Assembly (NCBI RefSeq): GCF_004795035.1
Contig: NZ_SSBK01000038.1
Location: 1 to 58,697, forward strand
Direction of reading: 5' to 3'
Source: Streptomyces sp. A0958
Lineage (GTDB): Bacteria; Actinomycetota; Actinomycetes; Streptomycetales; Streptomycetaceae
Length of the DNA: 58,697 nucleotides
In this document: piece by piece, positions 34,871-43,427 of the stretch
How positions within the stretch are numbered: position 1 is the stretch's first letter
Layout of the letters: each line of letters starts with the position of its first letter
The notes under the pieces: model-generated
What the model was told of the DNA's origin: nothing
The model's input: the letters and a program-made list of their open reading frames with translations, nothing else
Database searches by the model: none
Program-made: the position numbers and the translations under genes

Positions 34871-36826
34871 TCAGCGCAGCGCGCCGACCCGGCTGCCGTC
34901 CTTCAGCCGCCCGTCCAGCCGTGCCCGGTCGCCCGCCGCGGCGGGCACCGCGAGCAGCCGCCCCCGGGCGCTGCCCGTCACCCCGCCCGACGTGGACAGC
35001 GACGCGAACTGCTCGCTGCCCGCCGCCAGTACGTACCACCGGCCGCCCGGCGACTTCCACAGCACGCCCGCCAGCACCCGGGGCGTGCGCGCCCCGCACT
35101 CCGGCGAGTCCTCGGCACGCGCCGCCACCGCGCCGGGCGGCCCGCTCCCCGGCCCCCGGGCGGCCGGCGCCTGGAACTGGGCGATGACCCGGCTCCCGCC
35201 GCCCCGCCAGGTCTCCGCCCTGGTGCACAGCCACTGGGCCTCGCCGCCGCCCTCGGGCAGCGGCTGGCGCGCGTACGCCCAGGAGTTCACCGACCGCACG
35301 CCGTGCGCCCGGACCGCCGGCAGCAGGCAAGCGGTCCGGGCCCAGCTCTCCCGCTCCGCCCGCCCGGTGACGTCGTGCGGTGTGCCGGGGGCGCCCGAGG
35401 TGAGCCGGGCCGGGGCGAGTTCGCCCAGGTCGGTCAGGAGCCGCACCGCCGTGCCCCCGGTCAGCTCGACCGCCTCCCAGGACCGGCAGTCGGTGTCCGC
35501 AGCGGGGTCGGCCAGCGGTGCGGTCACCCCGTCGGGGGAGCGGGGCAGCGGGCGCGGTGCCCGGTCCGGCGCGAGCAGGTCCCGTACCCGTACGCCCCGC
35601 ACCCACGGCGCCGTCAGATAGCGGACCCCGTCCTCGGCGCGGGCCACCACCAGCGCGCCCGACGACGCCCCGTCCGCCCCGTCCACCCGGGCGAAGTCGA
35701 GCGCGGAGCCCCGGGACGGGTCGGCGTTGCGCGGCTCGGCGTACCGCACGACGCGCAGCCCGTCGTAGAACAGCACCACCGCCGAGGCGCCCACCTCTCC
35801 CGCGTACAGCAACTGCGGCGCACCCATCGGCGGGCCCACGGGCGTGCCCGGCGTCTTCGACGTCCGCACCCCGGCGCCCGGCCGTGCCCACACCGCGAGC
35901 GCCCGCCGCAGCAGCCGGGTGTCCTGCGTGCGGTCGCCGCGCGTGGGCCAGGCGGTGAAGTCGGTACGCGGCGAACGCGGCCAGTACGTCGCCGGCACCC
36001 GGTGCAACGCCCCCGGGTCCAGGGCCGCTTCGGCCGCCGGATTGCGCGCGTACAGCGGCGCGGACAGCGCCCCGCGCCCCCAGCCGCCGCCGGGCAGCGC
36101 GAGCAGCGCCCCGCACACCAGCAGCGCGGCGACGGCCGCGAGCACCGTCCGGGCCCGCCTGCGCCGGCGCGGCAGATCCGGCGGTCGGGCCTGGAGCGAG
36201 CACGGGTCGAACTCCGGCGACGCCAGCAGCGCGTACCCGGCGCCGACCCCGTCCGCCTCCATCAGAGCCGCGTGCGGATCGGCCACCCCGGCGGCGGCCA
36301 GCTCCCGCCGCACCTCTCCGTCCGCCAGCCCCTCCAACCCGCGCAGCACGAACGCGGCACGCGCCGGCCCGCCGACCGCCGACAGCCGCTGCTCCAGGGC
36401 GAGTTCGCCTGCTCCGCCCGGATGCGGCAGCAGGCGCAGGCCCCAGGCGGAGGGCAGGACGGGCGGCAGCAGGGCGCGGCGCGGCCGGAACCACGGACGC
36501 GACGACGAGGGCCCTGCCGCCAGCGCCCGGCGCAGCACCTGGCGCCGCACGTACGCGTATCCGGGGTCGTCGCAGCCCTGGGTCCGGCCGGGGCGGCGGG
36601 GGAGCGGGACGGCGCGGGCCGCGGCGCCGGCCCGGTGTGCCGCCTGGAGGGACCGCTGGGCCAGGGCGTGGGCGGCGAGGACGCGCCGGCCGCGGTTCGG
36701 TGAGGGCGGCAGGACGAGGTAGCCGATCCGCACCAGGCGCGGGTAGTGCTCGACGAGCGCGGCCTCGGCCTGTTCCGCGTCGACCGGGGCTGCGGCGGTG
36801 GACGGTAGCTCTGACGGTGGGCGCAC
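34871..36826 (-). CDS. Large membrane-anchored protein of unknown function
   Basis: A 651-residue protein. The N-terminal ~225 residues are cytoplasmic and helical, and look like a degenerate sigma-70-type domain (AEQAEAALVEHYPRLVRIGY, ALAQRSLQAAHRAG, RAAFVLRGLEGLADGEVRREL), a resemblance only. A basic PRRRRRAR precedes one membrane helix (TVLAAVAALLVCGALLALPG). The outer ~390 residues carry no motif I know. This layout recalls fused sigma/anti-sigma-like proteins of actinomycetes. GTG 36826 directly abuts a 14-base palindrome. Confidence 0.6.
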   Translation of the reverse strand: MRPPSELPSTAAAPVDAEQAEAALVEHYPRLVRIGYLVLPPSPNRGRRVLAAHALAQRSLQAAHRAGAAARAVPLPRRPGRTQGCDDPGYAYVRRQVLRRALAAGPSSSRPWFRPRRALLPPVLPSAWGLRLLPHPGGAGELALEQRLSAVGGPARAAFVLRGLEGLADGEVRRELAAAGVADPHAALMEADGVGAGYALLASPEFDPCSLQARPPDLPRRRRRARTVLAAVAALLVCGALLALPGGGWGRGALSAPLYARNPAAEAALDPGALHRVPATYWPRSPRTDFTAWPTRGDRTQDTRLLRRALAVWARPGAGVRTSKTPGTPVGPPMGAPQLLYAGEVGASAVVLFYDGLRVVRYAEPRNADPSRGSALDFARVDGADGASSGALVVARAEDGVRYLTAPWVRGVRVRDLLAPDRAPRPLPRSPDGVTAPLADPAADTDCRSWEAVELTGGTAVRLLTDLGELAPARLTSGAPGTPHDVTGRAERESWARTACLLPAVRAHGVRSVNSWAYARQPLPEGGGEAQWLCTRAETWRGGGSRVIAQFQAPAARGPGSGPPGAVAARAEDSPECGARTPRVLAGVLWKSPGGRWYVLAAGSEQFASLSTSGGVTGSARGRLLAVPAAAGDRARLDGRLKDGSRVGALR

Positions 36827-36839
36827 GTTCAGCTGAACG
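36826..36839. promoter_or_regulatory. Perfect 14-base palindrome at gene start
   Basis: CGTTCAGCTGAACG is perfectly palindromic. It overlaps the first base of the GTG start of the anchored protein. It may be an operator, or an autoregulatory site if the sigma-like N-terminus binds DNA. Confidence 0.4.
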
Positions 36840-36895
36840 AGCGAATGGTGCGATGGTCACCCCGGGGCGCGCGGGCCGGATGCCGGAGGCAGGTG

Positions 36896-37441
36896 TCAGG
36901 CGAACCGCGCCAGCGGGCCGTCCACCGGTGCGTCGGTCATCCGGTTGGCCAAGGTCGACAGGGTGTAGGCGCTGATGCCGAGGACCACCTCCAGCGCGTT
37001 GCGTGAGGTGTAGCCGTGCTCCATGAACGACCGGAGCGCGTCGTCGCCGACGGCCCCGCTCGTCGCGAGGGCGTCCAGGATGAACTGCCGTAGCGCTTCC
37101 AGCCGTTCATCCGGGAGCGGGGCACCCTCGCGCAGGGCGGCGAGGAGCGCGGGATCGGCGTCCAGGGAGGTGAGTATCCCGGTGTGCATCGCCACGCAGA
37201 CGTGGCAGCCGTTCCGGGTGGCCATCGTCATGCTCAGGACCTCACGGGAGAGCCGGTCCAGGGTGGTGGCCTCGAAGAGGGCGTTCATCTTCAGAAAGCC
37301 GCCCAGCACCTCCGGAGAGGTGGCCATCCGGGCGGCGGCGGACGGCAGGAAGCCCTGTTTCTTGGCGATGGCCGCCAGCGCGGGGCGGGCGGCGGCGGGT
37401 GCGGATTCGATGGTGTGGTCGGGGAAGACGGTCGCGGACAT
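36896..37441 (-). CDS. AhpD/carboxymuconolactone decarboxylase-family protein
   Basis: A 181-residue protein of the CMD/AhpD fold. It has the redox motif GCHVCVAMH (CxxC plus the following His) inside SMTMATRNGCHVC, typical of alkylhydroperoxidase-like members. It therefore probably reduces peroxides or is redox-sensitive. It is divergent from a MarR gene with long inverted repeats between them, which suggests oxidant- or ligand-induced expression. Confidence 0.85.
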   Translation of the reverse strand: MSATVFPDHTIESAPAAARPALAAIAKKQGFLPSAAARMATSPEVLGGFLKMNALFEATTLDRLSREVLSMTMATRNGCHVCVAMHTGILTSLDADPALLAALREGAPLPDERLEALRQFILDALATSGAVGDDALRSFMEHGYTSRNALEVVLGISAYTLSTLANRMTDAPVDGPLARFA

Positions 37442-37458
37442 GGCTGACCCCTCGCGGT

Positions 37459-37506
37459 AAACTCGACAACGTGATTGACGAAAACGTAAACCAGGTTGTC
37501 GAGTTT
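37459..37506. promoter_or_regulatory. 12-base inverted repeats between AhpD and MarR genes
   Basis: AAACTCGACAAC (37459-37470) and GTTGTCGAGTTT (37495-37506) are perfect inverted copies 24 bases apart. They lie in the 69-base divergent gap. A TTGACG lies between them and could be a -35 for the MarR gene. Two regulator dimers, or one at each promoter, could bind here. Confidence 0.6.
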
Positions 37507-37510
37507 CGCA

Positions 37511-38002
37511 ATGGCTGAGCGCGCAGACGGGCGCCCCGCCGAGCCGGGCGCGGGCTTCGAGCTGCCCCTGCTCCTGTTCGCCGGGTTCCGGACGGTCATC
37601 GACGGCCTCCACCGCGACCTCGCCGAGCAGGGCCACCCCGACATGCGGCCCGCGTACGGCTACGCCCTCCAGGCGGTGGGCGTCGAGGGGGCGACCGCCA
37701 GTGAGATCGGCCGCCGGCTCGGCGTCTCCAAGCAGGCCGCCGGGAAGACCGTGGAGAAGCTCGAAGGCCTCGGGTACGTGGAGCGCGCCGACGACCCGAA
37801 CGACGGGCGCCGCAAGCTGGTCCGGCTGACCGCGCGGGGGACCGACGTACTGGTCAGGTCCGCCGAGGGCTTCGACCGGCTGCGGGCCGAGTGGGTCCGC
37901 GTGCTCGGGGCCGAGCGGGTCCGCGCCCTGGAGGACGACCTGCGCACGATGGCCCCCGGCGGCGCCTTCCGGCTCGATGTGGCGTCCTGGTTCAACGGCT
38001 GA
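37511..38002 (+). CDS. MarR-family regulator
   Basis: A 163-residue MarR regulator with helix-turn-helix ATASEIGRRLGVSKQAAGKT and wing RADDPNDGRRKLVRLT. The ATG at 37511 lies 4 bases after the second inverted repeat and has no ribosome site; an in-frame TTG at 37496 is less likely. It is divergent from the AhpD-like gene and probably represses both. No cysteine stands out in the N-terminal helix, so a small-molecule ligand is as likely as direct oxidation. Confidence 0.85.
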   Translation: MAERADGRPAEPGAGFELPLLLFAGFRTVIDGLHRDLAEQGHPDMRPAYGYALQAVGVEGATASEIGRRLGVSKQAAGKTVEKLEGLGYVERADDPNDGRRKLVRLTARGTDVLVRSAEGFDRLRAEWVRVLGAERVRALEDDLRTMAPGGAFRLDVASWFNG

Positions 38003-38030
38003 GGTCGGTCCTGGCGGCTTGGACTTTGCT

Positions 38031-38361
38031 CACGAGGGACAGGACCCCACCGCCGGGCCACCGGCCTGGCAGCAGCGGGAGGCCACCGCCTTCACGCACT
38101 TCGGAATGAACACCTTCACCGGCCGCGAATGGGGCTCCGGCACGGAGGACGAGAAGCCCTTCGCGCCTCGCCGTGGAGGCCAAGACGGGCGGGGTCTGGC
38201 AGCGGATCGCCGAAGGCACCACCATCGGCCACGAACGCATCCTGCCGCTCCCCGAGGCCGTCACCGCATCGGCGGTCCGCGTCAAGGTGCTGGAGTCCCG
38301 GGCGAAGCCGCACCTGGGGGCCACCACCCTGCACCTGGCCGGCAGCCGCGCGAGGTCCTGA
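38031..38361 (+). pseudogene. Alpha-L-fucosidase remnant (internal deletion)
   Basis: About 45 residues near the N-terminus of a GH29-type alpha-L-fucosidase survive (WQQREATAFTHFGMNTFTGR, EWGSGTEDEKPF). They join out of frame, near 38166, to about 60 residues of the usual C-terminus (LAVEAKTGGVWQRIAEGTTI, GHERILPLPEAV, VRVKVLESRAKPHLG) ending in a stop at 38359-38361. The whole catalytic centre is missing and there is no start or signal peptide. The gene was destroyed by one large internal deletion. Confidence 0.75.
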
Positions 38362-38382
38362 GGCCTGTCCGGCGGACAGGCC

Positions 38383-39030
38383 TCAGCCCTGGTCCAGATA
38401 CGCCAGTACGGCCAGAACGCGGCGGTTGTCGTCGTCGGACGGCGGCAGGCCGAGCTTCCCGAAGATGTTCGAGGTGTGCTTGGCCACCGCCCGCTCCGTG
38501 ATCACCATCTGTGAGGCGATCGCCGCATTCGACCGGCCCTGGGCCATCAGCTCCATGACCTCCCGCTCGCGCGGCGTCAGGCCGCCCATCGGCTTGTCCT
38601 GCGAACGCCGCGTCAGCAGCTGCGAGATGACCTGCGGGTCCATCGCCGTACCGCCCGCCGCCACCCGGCGTACCGCGTCGATGAACTGGTCCGCGTCGAA
38701 GACCCGGTCCTTGAGCAGGTAGCCGATCCCGCCGTTGCCGTCCGCCAGCAGCTCGCGCGCGTACAACTGCTCCACGTGCTGGGAGAGTACGAGGACCGGC
38801 AGGCCGGGTCTCGCGCGCCGGGCCGCCAGCGCGCACTGCAGCCCCTCGTCCGTGTGGGACGGCGGGAGCCGGACGTCGACAACGGCGACGTCCGGCTCCA
38901 ACTCGGCGAAGGCTCTGGTCAGTTCGGGCCCGGTCTCGACGGCGGCCGCGATCTCGAAGTCGTACGCCTCCAGCATGCGGACCAGGCCGTCGCGCAGCAG
39001 GAAGAGATCTTCGGCTAGGACAACTCGCAA
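38383..39030 (-). CDS. NarL/LuxR-type response regulator
   Basis: A 215-residue response regulator. The receiver domain has acidic pocket E7/D8, phosphorylation site Asp52 (DVAVVDVRLPP) and Lys in GYLLKDRVFD. The C-terminal LuxR HTH reads GLTPREREVMELMAQGRSNA followed by AIASQMVITERAVAKHTSNI. The TTG at 39030 is chosen because it gives the exact receiver start (LRVVLAED) and has GGAG 5 bases upstream. It overlaps the kinase 3' end by 16 bases, so the pair is translationally coupled. It probably controls the divergent MMPL transporter. Confidence 0.9.
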   Translation of the reverse strand: MRVVLAEDLFLLRDGLVRMLEAYDFEIAAAVETGPELTRAFAELEPDVAVVDVRLPPSHTDEGLQCALAARRARPGLPVLVLSQHVEQLYARELLADGNGGIGYLLKDRVFDADQFIDAVRRVAAGGTAMDPQVISQLLTRRSQDKPMGGLTPREREVMELMAQGRSNAAIASQMVITERAVAKHTSNIFGKLGLPPSDDDNRRVLAVLAYLDQG

Positions 39031-40283
39031 GGGATCTCCATGGTCACCATGGTGGGACCGCCCGCGGGGCTGCTGACGGCCATGATGCCGTCGAATGTAC
39101 CGAGTCGGCGTTCGATTCCGCTCAGGCCCGAGCCCGCGCCGACCGACGCGCCGCCCTTCCCGTTGTCCGTGACCGAGAACCTGAGCGCCCCCTCGCTGTG
39201 GTGCAGGTCCACCCAGATCCGCTCGGCGCCCGAGTGCTTCGCCGCGTTCGTCAGGGCCTCGCTGATCGCGAAGTACGCCGCCGACTCGACCGGGGCCTCG
39301 GCGCGGCCGTTCAGCTCCACGTCCACCTCGCACGGGATGGGCAGCCGCAGGGCCAGGGCCTTCACCGCGTCCCCGAGCCCGCGCTCGGCGAGGACCGGGG
39401 GGTGGATGCCCCGGACCAGGTCACGCAGCTCGGTCAGCGCCTCGGCCGAGGACTCGCGGGCCATCGACAGGAGCTTCTTCGCCTGCGCCGGGTCCTTCTC
39501 GATGAGCGCCTCGACGGTGCCCAGGTTCATGCCCATGGCGACGAGCCGGGCCTGCGCCCCGTCGTGCAGGTCGCGCTCGATGCGCCGCAGCTCCGACGCG
39601 GCCGTGTCGACCGCCTCGTGCCGGGTCTCGGTCAACCGCGCGACGCGCAGGGCCAGTTCCTGTTCCTGGGTGGGGGCGAGAACCGACCGGGCGAGCACGA
39701 AGTGCGCCCGCAGCAGCCGCTCGCTCAGCACCAACCCGACCGCGAAGATCATCACGCCGAGTGCGGCGGCCAGCAGGCCCGTCGCCTGGCTGTCGACCGG
39801 GACGAACGCGTACCAGTACCGGTCGTCCGTGTAGACCCGCCACAGACCCGCCGCCAGGACGAGCCCCTCCACCGGGAAGACCAGCAGCGCCGCAGCCAGC
39901 ACGGACACCACATACCCGGCCGTCATGTCGACCAGCATCCACCGCATGTCCCGCCAGGTCGCCGGGTCCTTCAGCATCAGCGTGGTCCGCTCCACCTGCC
40001 CGATGAAGCCGCCGCGCAGATCCTTCGGAAGCGGCCGGTACGGGACCGGGATGCGCACGTCGGACCAGGTGATGGCCAGCAGCCGGCGCTGGTTGGCGTG
40101 CTTGCGGACCGCCTCCAGGATGTACGGCGTGGTGACCAGGCCGATGCCCAGCGGGATCAAGACCACGGAGACCAGCGCCAGCACGAAGAGCGTGACCGAA
40201 CCCACGATGGCGGCGAAGGACACCACCAGCCCGCGCCACGCGGCCAGCAGCGCCGACCCGATCCGTCCCCGTTTCGTGTCCAT
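39015..40283 (-). CDS. Sensor histidine kinase, NarX-like class
   Basis: A 422-residue membrane kinase. An N-terminal sensor region with two hydrophobic pairs (LFVLALVSVVLIPLGIGLV, then SVLAAALLVFPVEGLVLAAG, then LLAAALGVMIFAVGLVL) occupies ~1-200. The dimerisation helix carries the phosphorylated His240 (RRIERDLHDGAQARLVAMGM). The ATPase domain has the N-box EALTNAAKHSGA, the G1 box VTDNGKGG and GSGLSGIERRLGTFDG. The loop QVERTTLMLKDPATWRDMRW fits the actinobacterial sensor-domain family common in such kinases. Partner: the overlapping response regulator. Confidence 0.92.
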   Translation of the reverse strand: MDTKRGRIGSALLAAWRGLVVSFAAIVGSVTLFVLALVSVVLIPLGIGLVTTPYILEAVRKHANQRRLLAITWSDVRIPVPYRPLPKDLRGGFIGQVERTTLMLKDPATWRDMRWMLVDMTAGYVVSVLAAALLVFPVEGLVLAAGLWRVYTDDRYWYAFVPVDSQATGLLAAALGVMIFAVGLVLSERLLRAHFVLARSVLAPTQEQELALRVARLTETRHEAVDTAASELRRIERDLHDGAQARLVAMGMNLGTVEALIEKDPAQAKKLLSMARESSAEALTELRDLVRGIHPPVLAERGLGDAVKALALRLPIPCEVDVELNGRAEAPVESAAYFAISEALTNAAKHSGAERIWVDLHHSEGALRFSVTDNGKGGASVGAGSGLSGIERRLGTFDGIMAVSSPAGGPTMVTMEIPCELS

Positions 40284-40521
40284 CGCGGTCCTTCTTCCCC
40301 TCGCCGGGCCGTCGTGCCGGCCCCGTCTCGCACACAGTCTGGCCCGCCGCGCCCCGCGGGCGTCAGCCGGTTCCCCACCCGGCGGGGGTGTACCTGGCAC
40401 CACCCCTGTGACCTCGCCCTACGTCCTGCGGAGCGGGGGCTTCAGCGGCTGGGGCGGCGGTCGGCGCCTCCCTAGATTCGAGGGGCATCGTCGGACATCC
40501 ACAACAGGGGGCGAACACGCC

Positions 40522-42660
40522 ATGAGGCGTAACCTCGCGGCACGTATCGGTGTGTGGAGCGCACACCACCGCAAGACGGCCATTCTCGGCTGGCTGCTCT
40601 TCGTCGTACTCGCCGCGGGTATCGGCGGCGCTTCGGGCATGGTTGAGATGACCGACACGGAGAACGGCGCGGGCGACTCGGCTCGCGCCGAACAGATCCT
40701 GTCCGACGCGGGCCTCAGCCACCGGGCCGGCGAACTCGTCATGGTGTCGGCGGCCGAGCCGGACGGCTGGCGGACCGCCGCGCGGGAGCTGACCGCCGCC
40801 ATCGACAAGACCGGCGAGGTCACGGGCCTGGCGGACCCGGTCCCCTCCGAGGACCGCAAGGACGCGCTGATCACCTTCGAGATGAAGGGCGATCCGGACA
40901 CCGCCGCCGACCGGGTGCAGCCCGTGCTGGACGCCGTCGCCGGGGTGGAGGAGAAACGGCCGGACGTCACCGTCCACCAGTTCGGCGACGCCAGCGCCGG
41001 CAAGTGGCTCGGCGATCTGCTCTCCGACGACTTCAAGAAGGCCGAGTTCACCGCCATACCCCTGGCCCTGGGCATCCTGGTGGTCGCCTTCGGCGCCGTC
41101 GTCGCGGCCCTGCTGCCCGTGGGGCTGGCCCTCACCGCGTGCCTGGCGGCCTTCGGACTGCTCTCGCTGGCCAGCCACCAGCTGCACCTCTCCCAGACCA
41201 CGTACTCCGTGATGTTCCTGATGGGCTTCGCCGTCGGCGTCGACTACTGCCTGTTCTACCTGCGGCGCGAACGCGACGAGCGGGCCGCCGGGCGCGACGC
41301 CGAGACGGCCCTGCGGATCGCCGCCGCCACCAGCGGCCGGGCCGTGCTCGTCTCCGGGCTCACCGTGATGGTCGCGATGGCCGGCATGTTCCTGTCCGGA
41401 CTGATGCTCTTCAAGGGCTTCGCCCTCGCCACGATCATCGTCGTCCTCATCGCCATGCTGGGCTCGGTGACGGTGCTGCCCGCCCTGCTGTCCTGGCTGG
41501 GCGACCGGATCGAGGCGGGCAAGGTGCCGCTGCTGAACCGGCGCGGCAAGCGGGGCAGCAAGCAGAGCGGCCGGATCGCCGGCCGGCTGCTGAGGCCCGT
41601 CCTGCGGAGCCCGAAGTTCTTCGCCGCCGCCTCCGTCGCCGTCCTGCTGGCGCTCGCCGTGCCCGCCATCGGCATGAAGACCGAGTCCCTCGGCCTGGAG
41701 AAGCAGTTCGGCTCCGACTCGGCGCTGTCCGTCGCCTACCGCCACATCAGCGAGACCTTCCCCGGCGGCTCCGCCCCGGCCCAGGTCGTCGTCGAGGCGG
41801 ACGACATCACGGCACCCGGCGTCCGCAAGGCCCTCGCCGGCTTCGACCACGTCACCGTGCACCGGGCGCAGAACGTCGCGGAGATCGAGGTCCCGCTGCC
41901 CGGCGGGAAGGACGGCCTCGCCGAACTGCGCGACGAGCGGCTGCCGGCCGCCTTCGACTCCACCGGCGCACGGGCCTACGTCACCGGCGAGGTGGCCGGG
42001 TCCGTCGACTTCAACGACCAGCTGAGGCGCGGCATCGCGCCCGTCTTCCTCTTCATCACCGCGGTGACGTTCCTGCTGATGCTGTTCTGCTTCCGCAGCT
42101 ACGTGATCGCCGTGACCTCCATCCTGCTCAACCTGCTCTCGGTGGCCGCCGCGTACGGGGTGATGACCGCCGTCTTCCAGCACGGCTGGGGCGCCGGTCT
42201 GATCGGCTCGGAAGGTGTCGGCGCGGTCGAGTCCTGGATGCCGCTGTTCGTCCTCGTCGTCCTGTTCGGGCTGTCGATGGACTACCACGTCTTCGTGGTC
42301 TCCCGCATCCGCGAGGCCCACGGCCGCGGGCTCTCCACCCGGGCCGCGATCGACGAGGGCATCCGGCGCACGGCCGGCGCGGTGACCGGCGCGGCCGTGA
42401 TCATGGTGGCGGTGTTCTCGGTCTTCGCGACGCTCTCGATGCAGGACATGCAGCAGATGGGCGTCGGCCTGGCCGTCGCGGTGCTGCTGGACGCCACGAT
42501 CGTACGGATGGTCCTGCTGCCCTCCGTGATGGCGCTGCTGGGCGAGCGCAACTGGCGCACCCCGCGCGGCCTCGGACGGCTGCCGAGCCTGGACCACAGC
42601 GAACCGGAGCCGGAGCCGGCCGGTGTCGCGGCGCCGGTGGGCCCGGGGGTGCGCGGCTGA
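40522..42660 (+). CDS. MMPL-family transporter
   Basis: A 712-residue MMPL/RND-type transporter with two six-helix halves. Proton-relay motifs are GFAVGVDYCLFYLRRERDE and GLSMDYHVFVVSRIREAH. A short outside loop in each half carries the substrate region. The ATG at 40522 starts MRRNLAARIGVWSAHHRKTA, the usual MMPL beginning, although the frame is open far upstream. It is divergent from the NarL-type two-component genes, which probably control it. It is one of two MMPL genes in the window and is not closely similar to the other. Confidence 0.88.
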   Translation: MRRNLAARIGVWSAHHRKTAILGWLLFVVLAAGIGGASGMVEMTDTENGAGDSARAEQILSDAGLSHRAGELVMVSAAEPDGWRTAARELTAAIDKTGEVTGLADPVPSEDRKDALITFEMKGDPDTAADRVQPVLDAVAGVEEKRPDVTVHQFGDASAGKWLGDLLSDDFKKAEFTAIPLALGILVVAFGAVVAALLPVGLALTACLAAFGLLSLASHQLHLSQTTYSVMFLMGFAVGVDYCLFYLRRERDERAAGRDAETALRIAAATSGRAVLVSGLTVMVAMAGMFLSGLMLFKGFALATIIVVLIAMLGSVTVLPALLSWLGDRIEAGKVPLLNRRGKRGSKQSGRIAGRLLRPVLRSPKFFAAASVAVLLALAVPAIGMKTESLGLEKQFGSDSALSVAYRHISETFPGGSAPAQVVVEADDITAPGVRKALAGFDHVTVHRAQNVAEIEVPLPGGKDGLAELRDERLPAAFDSTGARAYVTGEVAGSVDFNDQLRRGIAPVFLFITAVTFLLMLFCFRSYVIAVTSILLNLLSVAAAYGVMTAVFQHGWGAGLIGSEGVGAVESWMPLFVLVVLFGLSMDYHVFVVSRIREAHGRGLSTRAAIDEGIRRTAGAVTGAAVIMVAVFSVFATLSMQDMQQMGVGLAVAVLLDATIVRMVLLPSVMALLGERNWRTPRGLGRLPSLDHSEPEPEPAGVAAPVGPGVRG

Positions 42661-42674
42661 CCGGGAACGGACGA

Positions 42675-42720
42675 GGCGGGCCCCGGCCCCGGTGTGCGCA
42701 CACCGGGGCCGGGGCCCGCC
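42675..42720. terminator. 46-base perfect palindrome, bidirectional terminator
   Basis: Two 23-base arms (42675-42697 and 42698-42720) are exact reverse complements with no spacer. The centre is GGTGTGCGCACACC. It lies in the 75-base gap between the convergent MMPL and winged-helix genes. As RNA it would form a very stable hairpin on either strand. Confidence 0.8.
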
Positions 42721-42735
42721 GTTCTCACCATCGGC

Positions 42736-43344
42736 TCAGGGGGCGTACTTGTACCCCACCCGCCGCACCGTCTGGATCGAGCGGCGGTGCTCGGCGCCGA
42801 GTTTGCGGCGCAGCCGGGCGATGTGGACGTCGACGGTGCGCCCGTCGCCCACGTGCCCGTAGCCCCAGACCGTGGTCACCAACTGGTCGCGGGTGTGCAC
42901 CCGCTGGGGGTGCGCAACCAGGTGGGCGAGGAGTTCGAACTCCAGGTAGGTGAGGTCGAGCAGCTGCCCGTTCACCGAGGCGGAGCGCTGGACGGGGTCG
43001 ATGCTCACCGGCCCGTCCGCCGCGTCCACCGGCGGTTTTGGCGCCGCGTACTGGGCGGCGGCGGCCGCGAAGGCCGGCTGCTGGTCGGCGGGCACGAGCA
43101 CCAGGTAACCGACCATCGGCGGCCGGCCCGGCAGGGCGGGCAGGGTGTGCTGAGGCGCCGGCAGCCAGGTCGCACCCGGCGTCAGGAACGCGGACACGTC
43201 GGCCTGCTGGACGACCTCGTCGGGGGCGACGGCGCGCAGCCGGTGCCGGTTGGGGGACTGGGTACGGGCGGAGGCGGTCGCAGCGGCCACCGTCGGCGCT
43301 GCGGTGGCAGCGGCTGCGGCGGAGAAGGAACGGGTGTTCGCCAT
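42736..43344 (-). CDS. Orphan OmpR/PhoB-type winged-helix regulator
   Basis: A 202-residue protein. The C-terminal ~100 residues are a full OmpR/PhoB DNA-binding domain: LTYLEFELLAHLVAHPQRVH, TRDQLVTTVWGYGHVGDGRT, VDVHIARLRRKLG, TVRRVGYKYAP. The N-terminus is Ala-rich and has no receiver domain (no phosphorylatable Asp, no acidic pair), so it is not controlled by a kinase in the usual way. The middle segment (GATWLPAPQHTLPALPGRPP, MVGYLVLVPA) is unexplained. It lies next to glnII, but a nitrogen role is only a guess. Upstream is a 39-codon ORF on the same strand. Confidence 0.85.
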   Translation of the reverse strand: MANTRSFSAAAAATAAPTVAAATASARTQSPNRHRLRAVAPDEVVQQADVSAFLTPGATWLPAPQHTLPALPGRPPMVGYLVLVPADQQPAFAAAAAQYAAPKPPVDAADGPVSIDPVQRSASVNGQLLDLTYLEFELLAHLVAHPQRVHTRDQLVTTVWGYGHVGDGRTVDVHIARLRRKLGAEHRRSIQTVRRVGYKYAP

Positions 43345-43427
43345 GAGGGGTCAGCTCTTTCGCGCGAAGGAGTCGTCTGTGGACGGACTTGCTGCGTGCG
43401 CGCGGACCGGAGGCCGGGTGAGCGGCT

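Noticed and set aside
15675..42660. The two MMPL genes as a recent duplication
   Set aside because: Only the short proton-relay motifs are shared; loops, lengths and linkers differ, so they are ordinary distant family members.
42736..43344. Orphan winged-helix protein called a full response regulator
   Set aside because: The N-terminus lacks the acidic pair, phosphorylatable Asp and Lys of a receiver domain, so only the DNA-binding part is claimed.
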